Source: Pelodera strongyloides (lineage: Eukaryota > Nematoda > Chromadorea > Rhabditida > Rhabditidae). Taken from it: 64,000 nucleotides of DNA. The stretch is from NCBI GenBank assembly GCA_036852015.1, contig JAANDG010000732.1, positions 1 to 64,000 on the forward strand, in the 5' to 3' direction. This document shows, piece after piece, positions 46,259-58,200 of this stretch. The translations under genes and the position numbers were made by a program. The notes under the pieces are model-generated. The model ran no database searches. It saw nothing but the letters and a program-made list of their open reading frames with translations, and was not told where the DNA came from. The number at the start of each line of letters is the position of its first letter. Positions within the stretch are counted from its first letter, which is position 1.

Positions 46259-49200
46259 CTAACAATGGCAGTTGGCACCATTTTTTCTGCAAAAGGGACC
46301 AACCCTGTTCAAGGTAGGTCGCTCGACACGGAGTAAATGACACAGAAATATCGCGGTGTCTAGTTGAGTAGGTTATGCAGCGCATTCACCGACTCAGTTG
46401 GGCGGGGGAAAGGTTGTGATAGTGGATCAGCGTTCATACGTGTGCTCTCGGTCGCCACGGGAAGTTGTGCTGATGTGAGCGAGGATTCACTAGAATTCGG
46501 TCGCAGCTTACAGGGAGTTGACGAAAAAAGATCCCTACTATCTATTTAGAGATGTAAAAAAACCAGTAGTGAGTTTGAAATTATATGTTTCGGAGTTCGC
46601 TACAAAAAGAGTAACAAACCTCTCATGTTCGAGAAATTGAATGAATTGCTCTGTTAGGCTGGGTCCGTGATGCCGTCCGCGTGGTGGATTTCCTTGTGGC
46701 CGCACAACTTGTCTGATCTAAAGTCGGAAATTGATAGGTAGGTATTGAGCATTTAGAAGTTGAACTTGTGTATCAGACACCATTCAGTGATCAGTATACG
46801 TGTAAGAGTTACTCTCCGTAACTAAAGGGGGGGGGTCTGATTCTTCAAAAAAGAGAACAATACAGCGTTGGAAAATATTCTAAAAGAGATATATTCAGCT
46901 GCTTCTATGACCGGACAAAAAGAGAACACTTCTACATGCTCAATACCTATCTTTTTATGTAATGGGGTTTCCATGTATGCGAAAATGTCAAACCGCTCTC
47001 CATGTTCGAGTCGATGTAAATGACATGGTCCCGCAGCGATTTTGGATCTAGTATGGATCTATTTCAAAATAGTACGGATTTATTCCAAATAGTATGGACC
47101 TGATACACTTTCGCTGCAGAACCATGTCAAACGTGTGATTCGCATGGGTTACGGTAGGCAGTTGACATGCGTGTAAAATGACTTGAACATGGACAGCGGA
47201 TTGACATTTTCGCAGGTGCGCATCGCATACATGGAAACTCCATAAAGGAGAAGAGTTTAGATGTTTTTCTCAGAATCCGCAACGAAATCAATACTACGTT
47301 TCAAGGATTTGGTATAAGCAGTAAACATTTCGCAAACCAAAAGAAACGAAGTGAGTTTCGTTACACTAATGACTGACAATACGTTTCATATAAGTATGCA
47401 CACTTTTTTTGAAGTATGCCTGTGTAGCATTGAAAGACGCCTCAGAAGGCGGTAGCCGTCTGGTGTTAAAATATTTCAATTTCAATTTGATGCACATTCA
47501 AAATTTTAAAACAGCTACAAATTCTCCTTCTTATTGGGGGCTTGTTTGGTTCTTTTATTGGTTGGTTCTCCTACTTACACCCTCGATTTACCTAATGTCA
47601 AAAAACCGCAAAAATGACCACTATACCGGAGCAAAAGCTTAAAGCGAAATACCGGCCGGTTTTTGAAACGCATCGTCGACAACTTGATTCTTACGGATTT
47701 ATGTCAATTTGCTCGAATTTAAAGCGAAATACCGGCCGGTTTTTGAAACACATCAATTACACCAGCATTCTCATGCAGCTTATGAAAATGAACATAAATT
47801 AGAATAAAAAATCGAGATAAATTCGAGAAAATTAGCATAAATACATAATAATTCAGTTGCCGACGGTGCGTTAAAAACCGGCCGGTATTTCGCTTTAATT
47901 AAGTAAAAAGCCAAAATTGTGACGAAAAGTCGGGTACCACTTTTACACAAATGTGCTGTTCTAACCCCGCCGGCGCGGCAGAGGAGCTACATTTAAAATT
48001 TTCAGCCAGTTCATTCTTTTAGGGGCAACATAAAGTAAAATGGACCAAATGTGAAAAAATCGATAACTAAAAGTTTTTAAAAATTTAATAGACATATCCG
48101 GAACTTACGCATCGATTAACCTAGAAGCAAAGAAGATCCGAACCAAAGACCTAATAATCGCTGATATCTAGGAGACGTCGAAACATTGAAAAAAATGATA
48201 AAAAAGTCAGAAACAACGCTGCTGCAATTTCATAATTTTTGAAAGACAGTTTGACGAGAGCTCACTTTTCTAACAGTTAACGAGCCTAATCCAACTTAAC
48301 TACTGAGACACTTTGAAGTTGATTGGTCAAATGTTTTTTGATAAAAGTTATAAAAAGAGTGAAAAAAAGTCGCAGACCATCGGAGAAGAACCAAAAAGGG
48401 TTAGGCGCGCTACCCTAGCCCCAATAGTCATTCATTCATACGATAACGATAGTAACCCATTTTTCAGGCGCACGCCTAACACAATCAAAATAGGTAGAAA
48501 TTTGAGTGTCTGAAGAACGAAAGAACCTGCAGAAAACGTCGAGAAACATACCTTTTCTCTTTCTTCTTCTGAATACTCGAGTATACTGGCGAGTAATAGG
48601 GCCACATCGGGCTTCTTGTCTACGGGCGCCAGGAAGTAGCTGAGGAAAAGCTGAAAGCATGGCCGTGAAAATAAGAACGATTGATCAATTGCCCTATTTA
48701 GCAATGAAATTTATGAAATGCATTTACTTACCAATAAGATTTCTCGCCCTTGGCCCCGTATCAGCTTTCATAGTGCGGCACTCAACCCTCCTCCCACAGA
48801 ATCACAAGGAACAAAAGTAGAAATTGTAGAAATCAAAGGTCAAATATTTAAGAAAACAATCTATATAAGCAGACTTGTCTCAATGTCGTGTCATCCAACC
48901 GATATTGACTGCTTTGTGAATTGTCCTTGGGTGCCCTAGCTTCTTCCAATTGTACTTCTAGCTCTTCGACTATTCTTTGCTTTGCGGACAGCTGCTCCCT
49001 TAAAACATTAATTCCAGAGTAATCCATACTCTGTACAACTTTCCTACTTGGAGAGTGTTTGACTGCTAGAGGGACGAAATGATGCCAAATGAACAGAGTA
49101 AAATCACTACGTAGTAAAGCGGAGAATGCCACTGTGGTGTTAAATGCACATTTTCATCATGGGAAAATATGTAACGAGTTACATTCCATCACTTTCCGAG

Positions 49201-52200
49201 ATCATCCTGCATTGACAGAACTACGATCGACTGACCTAATGGCTGTAAAACATGCTCGCACACCAACTTACAAGAACTAACATCGTGAGACCACTTTTAA
49301 CCTATGTTTTAAAACTCTAATAAAATGTATGAAGAATACTTGTATGATTCCGTTTGTTCCTCGGCTGCTTGTTTATCGAGACCAATTCTCTCCAGTTCCA
49401 AGCTCATTTCGGAAAGTTGCTTGCTTAACTGCTGCAAAAAAATTGCATTGAGATGACGACGTGCATATGCATCACAAGCGTTGTGAGAAAAAAAAACAAT
49501 CCAAGTCTCCGTCTGTCTTACAAAGTTTTTTTTTTCTGAAATGATTTGACCTAGTACTGCGAATAGTGACAAGTAAGAGCCAAACACTCACACGAGATAA
49601 CTGACCGCTATGTTCTGCTGCAACTGTAGGTGTCTGTGGGAGGCGGAAGCGTTGTCACGCTCCTGCTCCGAAGCCATCTCTCTCACAACTCCCTGCAGTG
49701 AAGATAACGCAGACTGGGTTTCGGCACGCTCACGAGACTCCTAAACAGTTTCCATTGTTCTGAAGACTTGCAAAGGAGTTCGCAGTCACAATCTTATTTA
49801 TTGCCATAGGCCGTTCGCCGTTTCGATCTACTGGCTCTCCATATAGGACGATCCTGCTCTATACACGCAATAAAAGAGTAAGCCAATAACACATTTCCAT
49901 TTCCTCTATCGGTCAGTGAGGTGTCTATATATCTACATAAATTTATACAATTTCACCTCCTCGTACTTGTCTCTCCACTCCGCTTCATTTGCTTCTGCAG
50001 TGACGACGCGTGTTTGAAGAATCCGCAGTTCCGCCTGAAAGGAAACCCCACACGTCGTCCGAATTGAGCAGCATGGGCAAATGGTTCCGCGAGTGGGACA
50101 ACAATTGTGAGGTGCTTGTCTCCCACGGGATGTTGATATAGAATTCGCAAGAAAGAGAGAGAGAGAAAGGGGGGGGGAGAGAGGAAAGAGAGAGAGCCGG
50201 AGAGCGTAGACTCAGCTTTGTTGGTGAAAATCCATATTAAAACTCCGAAACGGATCCCAGAAAGCTAAATCTTACTTAAAGGAGGAGGCTCACGAGAATG
50301 AAGTGCTCAAATAGTTTCCTTTTATCGAAAGATGATGGTATTAAATTCCGAAAGACTTGCTTTACAAAGCAAAAGCTTTTAATTGGAAGAAGTAAATCAA
50401 TGTAAACCTATGAATTCTATCAAAATTTTGGATCGTAGTAAATACACGATTTGTCAATTTCCATAGTGGGCATGCAAATTTTGTGCTGGCTTGCAAAATG
50501 ACTTGTAAACTGGCATGCCCACTATGGAAATCCTTCCAATTAAAAGCCTTTGCTTTGTAAAGCATGTCTTTCGGAATGTAATATCATCGTCTCTATAAAA
50601 GGCAACTATTTGAGCACTTCATTCTCGTGAGCCTCCTCCTTTAAAGCGAAACACCAGCCGGTTTTGAAACACATCTCAAACATCTGCAGTCTTATGCAGT
50701 TATGCTAGGTGGGGTCGAATTGGGGTCTATTTTTTATTTTAATTTATGCTCATTTGCATATGATGCATAAGAAAGAAGGGGTACACGATGCGCTTCAAAA
50801 ACTGGCCGGTATTTCGCTTTGAACGCAAAAAAATACACGGCGGATAACGGGATTGAACCACTTTAAAAGTTACTGAATTGACTAATACAATATGAATGTA
50901 TACTGTATCAGCCAAAGCTTGGAAAACACGAGTTCTTGATAGAACCTTTTATTGATATAAACGGAGGTAGTCTGTCTTGGTCTTTGCTTATAAAGTCCGA
51001 AGAGTAGGGGGGCCTCCAGGCCACTTCCGTACTGCAGGCGGCGGGGATTTCTTCCACTACGGCGCTGGTCACTTAAGCTCACCACAGAGCTATCCACACT
51101 ACGGTTTGGAGACGGTACCGTTCACCGTGAGCAGATTTAGGGCTCTGTCAGACCCTAGGCAGTTCACAGGAACTCTGCCAACTTGTGCGGTTCTTTATAG
51201 AGGACGCCCGCCTCTTTGTAGATCAGGATGATGTCGTTAAGGCTTACTCTTCCTGTTGCCAATAAGAGCTGTCAGCTATTGAAGAAGATCAGGAACTGAT
51301 ACTCAACTCCTTCAGCAGGAATTTATATTACTATAGTTAGATGCTAATAGTTACTGTAATTACTAAACAATACACTTCTAGACAACTAGTATTGTAGATG
51401 TTACGGAATACGTTTCTGGTTGTGACAATAGTCGCAACATAAAAAGCAACTATTTGAGCACTTCATTCTCGTGAGCCTCCTCCTTTAAAGCGAAATACCA
51501 GCCGGTTTTGAAACACATCTCAAATATCTGCAGTCTTATGCAGTTATGCTAGGTGGGGTCGAATTGGGGTCTATTTTTTATTTTAATTTATGCTCATTTG
51601 CATATGATGCATAAGAAAGAAGGGGTACACGATTCGAGTTTTTAGCAGGCTTGGCAGCAGGTCCTTGGCGTAGTATCACTCGATTCAACTGCTGCCTACA
51701 CTTGTGGATCTACTCTGGTAGTCTACAGAAGTATCTACACGTGTGTCTACGTCTACACTCCACCGTCTCCAACGTCGTGCTATTAATTTGGGTTTAGAGT
51801 TTACGAATAAACTTTTCGTATATCTCGTGTGCAACGTATCGCAACGGGCTATAACAGATATATATCGTGTGCAACGTATCGCAACGGGATATAACAGATA
51901 CATCTATCCAAAAAAGTTAATAAGCAGAAACAAGTAATCACAATTACCTGGTAATGTTGGATGCTCTCAAGGACCGATTCACTTGCATTATGTGTCACTT
52001 CTCGCAGTGCTTTAATCTCATCGCGAAGCGTGGTTTCACGCTGGAAAGGGGGAACGTTGAACAACGCGCATTATTGAGCACAAAACATCATATCATGGGT
52101 ACAGTTTCTTCCATTAGACCAACCTTTTCGGCATCGATGAGTTCCTTCGTGCTCGACTCCTCTACGAACAACAGGTGCTCCTTTAGACGATGCAATTCCA

Positions 52201-55200
52201 AGCCACGCTTCTCACATTCTTGCACATACCTATAGAAAGAACATGAAAATTTGAAAATTAAATTAGTCGAAGTGAGGACGAAGCTCTGGTGGACGAGCTG
52301 TTACATAAGAAATGGGGAGTTCCAGGACGCATAAACCAAAAACGTTTTGCAAACATTAATGACAAACTGGTCCAAGTGCGGCTTTGCCTTTGGACGGTCG
52401 TATGTGTCATTTGTGGAAAACAAGACTCGCAACTTAGAACTCACTCGTGCAATTTGGTCTGAGCCTCTGTCAGGGCCTCCTGCTCCTGCCTGACAACCTC
52501 TCCAAGGCGATCATTATCTCGCAGTGTCTCCTCGACCTTGTTGTAGTAGGATAAGCTCTCATTGTGCTTAGTCGTAGCGATTTCCTAAATTACACAATAA
52601 AAGTTATACAAAATACAAAAAGGGCTCAATAAATAACAAAAACGCTTACCTTTCAAAAGTGATCATTCACCTAAGTATATTCATGGTCTAACAAGGAGCG
52701 CGCTGCGCAATAAGATCCTCCCTGGAAATGAGCCTATTATGGGTAAATAAAGCATGGCAAAGGGTATTTGAATATATGTTCCGAACTCTCTATGGACTTC
52801 TGGAATTCAGAATATGAGCCCCGAAGTTATAGTATTGTGGCAATTTTGTTGCAATTGGCGCCTTTTCTTGACAATTAAATCATCGGTATTGTAGTGTAGT
52901 GGATAGCTCTCCAGCTTGCAGTTATTGCGGCCAGGGTTCTATTCCCTTCAGGAACTTTTTTTGCAGTTTTTTTTCACTTATTATATTTCTATAGGGAAAT
53001 TGTATCCAACATGATTATTTTCGTTCAAAATCATTCAAAAGGGGCTGTCTTCACTGTCTGCATCTTCGTGCAAAATATCTTTTTTTTTTGCCCAGTTTCC
53101 ATCAATAGCCTTGTCAATCGCATAGAAACATTTAGAAAAATAGGTGAATATGAAATTTACTTTAAATGAACAGTGAGAAACAACATTTGATAAGAACACT
53201 AGCAGCGATGGAACTCTTCGATAAATGTGGCAAACAGAATTCATCATGAGATATATGAGACAGACCGATAGCCACTGTGATAGTGCCATGAGCAATGTTC
53301 ACTTTAGAGACACCAGCAACTTTGTCCAGTTAAACATATGTGTCTATGATTTAGTGGATGTTTCTCACTGTTCGGTTAAAGTAAATTTCATATTCACCTA
53401 TTTTTCTAAATGCTTGTATGCGATTGACAAGGCTATTGATGAAAACTGGGCAAAAAAAAGAAAGATGATTATTTTGCACGAAGATGCATACAGTGAAGAC
53501 AGCCCCTTTTGAATGATTTTGAACGAAAATAATCATGTTGGATACACTTTCCCTATAGAAATATAATAAGTAAAAAAAAACTGCAAAAAAAAAGTTCCTG
53601 AAGGGAATAGAACCCTGGCCGCAATAACCGCAAGCTGGAGAGCTATCCACTACAATACAATACCGTTGATTTAATTGTCAAGAAAAGGCGCCAATTGCAA
53701 CAAAATTGCCACAACGCTAACTTCGGGGCTCATCTTCTGAATTCCAGAAGTCCATAGAGATTTCGGAACATATATTCAAATACTCTTTGCCATGCTTTAT
53801 TTACCCATAATAGGCTATAGCGAACTGTGTCAGTGACAGCCTATCGAAATACATGATAAGCCACAAACCTTCAACTGTACGTAGGCTTGTTCCAGCGCAG
53901 CATATTTATGAGCCCATTCGGCTTCCACCTGCTAATTTACACTCATCACCATAAAAATTAAACCATATACAAATCTAAAACTGATTATTTTCAGCACATC
54001 CTTTAGAGGGACCGAGGGACGGGGCCATTGTGGGTCCGCACATGGCGACTACAATTAGAACGCCCTTCCGCTCTTCGTCTTCCAAGAAAAAAGTACTACA
54101 TGGGCCGTATGATAGCCGGAGCCGGTTTTGAAACATGTGCCTACCGCTGTAGTGTATGGAAATAACTGCGCGCTTATTAGTCCGATTATATTAATTTGCA
54201 TACAACATGGGAATGCAGCGTCCACTACGTTTCAAAACCTGGCCGGTATACCGCTTTAAATTGCGAATCACAAAATGCGAACAATATGCACCTGTTCGCT
54301 TGATTCAGAAGGCACTCCTTGCGCTTCAGCTTCATCATGTGTCGCCTTCAAATTATTTCGCTCCATATCAAGTTTCTGTAACTTCTGCTCCAAAACAGCA
54401 ACGGTTTCTGACAGCGCTTTAGTTGTTTCCTTAAAGGATCGCAGTCACTCAAAAATCATCATTTTGCTTCGAGTTTACTTGAATAAAGAAAGAATAAAGA
54501 AAAGTACTTGAAAGCTTGAGTAAAGAAAACTTGAGTAAAGAATAAAGAAAAATACTTTACCAAAACCGAATAATTTGAATTCCAACTCAGGGGGTGAACA
54601 AGTAGAAAAGTAGTTCTACTTAACTACCGCGGGATTATGAAACGTGTAGTGATATGCCTGCAGACCCTTGCAGTATATGTAAAGATATAATATGCAGATA
54701 TTTGCCGAAATAATTTGCATACTCCCGATCGGGAAGCAGCCGTATGAACAAGTTTCGTGATCCTGCGGTAGTTAAAGGGACTGTCAAGCCGGTTTTGCAT
54801 GTTGGGCTCAGAAAAAAGCTTGCCTTTTGAAGGTAAGGAAAGTGAAAATAAAAATAAACAAAAACTTTCATGTAAGAAGAAAAACGATTTCAAACCCCTC
54901 CAAAAAACTCCTTCAGTATGGGATTCGAGTCGTGTGGACAAAATCAGAACTATTCTGTGCCGCAGGACCGTTTGCTGTTAGACAGCAAAGAAAAAGAGGA
55001 GGGCGCGAGAGAAATTTGTTTAAGTCAGCAAAGAAAAAGAGGAGAGCGCGAGAGAAATTGTGTAAACTACGGTAGCTGTGACAGCGTGTTATAGAATATC
55101 TGTGAATCAGGCTTGACATGCCCTTTAAGTAGAACTACTTTTCTACTTGTTCACTCCCTGAGTTGGAATTCAAATTATTCGGTTTTGGTAAAGTATTTGT

Positions 55201-58200
55201 CTCTATTCTTTACTAAATACAAGTAAACTCGAAGAAAAACCGATTTTGTAGTGACTGCGATCCTTTAAGGACACAGGTTGAATTCGTCGGTTTGACTCTT
55301 CAACATGCTGTGAAAAGGCGGGATGCAAAAAAAAAAACATTATCGACATTGCTCTAGTAATGAAAGACAAACCTTCTCATTCCCATAAATCTGCTCGAGC
55401 TGTTTGGATGAGGCCTTAACTGCAGCATGTGCTGCTTTCAGTTCAGCCAAAGATTCTTCAAGTTCAGCCTGAAGTACAGCTAGAGCAATTTCAAAGATTT
55501 CTACTCAAAAATGTTTGGTAAAGTCAAATGATCGCACACAGCTCCAAAGTCACGGCTAGATAAAGCGAAGTTACTCCCAAAAAAAAAAGCGAGAATTATT
55601 ATCTACCGTAGTCATGCATAGATTGGGTGATTTGCCCGTGAAAAAGTACCGAAAATTATGAACAAAATTTGCGAGCTAGGATTCACATTTTCGCGCAATC
55701 CACAATAGCGGAACTCGAACCACAACCAACAATTAGAACGCTACTGGCTCAGTGCAAAAATGGGATAGTGTAGAGCGTCTCATTCCCACAACAAAAAGGG
55801 AGACATCACTGGATTAAATGAAATCATACAAAGATTACCTTTGCGGTTTCCAGTTTGGCAACCTGTTCCAAAAGTTGATCGTTTTGCTCACGCAATCGCC
55901 CACTATCACGTGCAGCATTTTTCAACACACTAGCGGAGTCCAAGCACTAAAAATACGATTTCAGCAAGCGTCTTCCCTATGTTATCAGATGTCCGTACAG
56001 CGGACGTAAAGAATCGACAAAAGTCACCCATCTATCATGCACGCTATGGTCGCTTGGTCTACTGATCGGTGTTTAGTGAAATCAGTTTTTGGATTGTCAT
56101 CCGGCAGTCCATAGACAGGCAGGGGAATTTGTCTTGCGGAAATTGTAATAATAATTATGTTTTACGATGAGGTGATCCGTTTTTCTATCACCATCAGATC
56201 CCCCACGACAAAGCTCCGAATGTAAACGTGAACTGACGATCTACACCGTTTCAACAAATCCAAACCTCCGCTTCCGATGACTCCTCTGATTCACCTTTCT
56301 GTAACAAAGAATTCAGTTTTTCCTCGGCGCGCATCAACTCTCGCTCCTTTTCGTAGTATTTCTTCTCCTTTTCGGTCAACTAAACGCATTTCATTCAGAA
56401 AGGTCGTAACCTCAAACCTCTACTTTTTCTGCCGTAGACAGAATCTGTCTGCTAATATTTTGTACGGAATAATATATATTACAACCTCGTTGGCAGGTAT
56501 TTGCAAGTCGGGAGGGAATCTACTAGAACAAAAAAAAACACCAAACACACCTCATGTCTTAGCTGTTTAATGGTGTCGGCCGAATGTTGCTGCTGCATCT
56601 GAAGCACGTTCGTTTGGGAAATCATCTCATCGACGACACTTTGACGCATCTAAATAAAACATTAAAAACAACAGTGTGCCTCACTTCGCTAAGTGCACTA
56701 GCACTATAGCCCCCCTAAGGCGCGTTTATCATGATTACTCTCGTTTTCCACCTGAAGTTCCCTCTCGACAGTCTCCTTTTCCTCTCTCAGCAGCTCGCAC
56801 TCGTCCGTCTTCTCGTTAATTGCAGTTAGTGCCTCTTGCAATTGTGTAGAAAGTGCTTCAACAGAAATGACAGTAGGATGCTGCAAACAGAGGAATCTTG
56901 TGAACGAGAGAGACTTTGGCGTTGCAGTCAAACAATAATTACGAATAGTTCTACAAAATCGAACTATCGAACAGGGCTAAATATTCTTATAGGGAGAGCT
57001 ACGCTACAACCACATAAAAACCTTTAATGAAATTCTTGGACATCATCCCCATTTGCTCATGCAATTTGAGCCCCGTTCTCATGAAATAAAGGCGCGATTA
57101 AAGGGGGTAACAACTTCCGTTCCTACCATATCGTCATCTACGTCCCGACCGTGATCAGCTCCTTGTTCGGCGGCACTCCGTATCTTTTTACTGATCCCCT
57201 CCACCACAGAGCTCAAGCCGGACATCGCCTCCATTTGTTCACGTCTTTTCTAAACCAGACTCACGTCTTTTTTTAAACAAGGTATTTGGCTTTGAAATCA
57301 CAATAAAATACTTTGCCACCTGTGATACGTCGCAGATCTTTAAATGAAGTTACGCAAACACAAAATTTCCATTTTTTGCTCAACGTATCAGCCAACACAA
57401 AAGAGCCAAAAAAAGATTCGCCAGGCGCACAAATGGACAACAAAATTAGTAATGGGAAGGCAAACTGACAAGTTCATTCGTTTCTAAGCGACGTTCCTGA
57501 CTCTCCATATCCACCATAAGCTTCTCTAACTCCACGAGATGTGCCTCCAAATCCACAGGAGCGGTGGAATCGCCACTGGACTCCGGTTGATCTGTATGTT
57601 CAACCTAAAAAAATAAGCCTCGAGAAATCAAAATCAGCAAGAAGCCTATAAACTATGGGTTACCTGTCATTTTTCCCCTTGGTCAGGACACATAATGCCA
57701 CCGCAGGAAAAGAAACAAGGGTTATCGGGCTCACATTTGCCTGGGTTTCCTCTATGTGCTCCTGATCATCGTCCTTGAGCGTAACCTGACTGGCTCCATA
57801 CCCTTGATCCCGCGCCTTCTCCAGTTCTTCCTCATACAAAGCACACTTCGTTCGCAATTCCTCGCACATCCGTTCCCAGTTGGCATCCTAAACAGTTCAA
57901 AATGACCTGAATCATGGTTATCGATAGCATAAATGTTGCCGCACAGCCTCGAAAATCCGCAGGAATTTCGTCCTTATTTTTTCGAAGCCAACTTGCCAAT
58001 CCTTTGTCAAGAACTGCTCACCTTGGCAGCATGAATATTCTGAATGTCCTGGAAGTCGGTCCGGAAGGTTGTCATCTGTTCATCGTTCCTCGTCATCAAC
58101 TCCTTCACGGATTCGTCGTACCCAAAATAGATCAGAACCATATTCGCCAACACTAGAGATCGGCCGCGAACGGTTCGCTTATGCGCGGCGCTCGCTAGTA

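Larger units (their letters stand above)
54431..55268. mobile_element. TTAA-type fold-back MITE, family TTAAAGGATCGCAGTCACT, split by two other MITEs
   Basis: The left arm 54431-54623 and right arm 55125-55268 are inverted copies (TTAAAGGATCGCAGTCACT outside; TTCTACTTAAGTAGAA at the original centre). The central TTAA received the elements at 54620 and 54772. The left end touches the 3' splice site of the GMAP-210 exon at 54429. Confidence 0.85.

Noticed and set aside
46265..46740. Possible two-exon plus-strand micro-gene (ATG at 46265 joined to 46660)
   Set aside because: It is antisense to the GMAP-210 end exons, whose reading (SLTEQFIQFLE) matches the family. The plus-strand reading matches nothing known.
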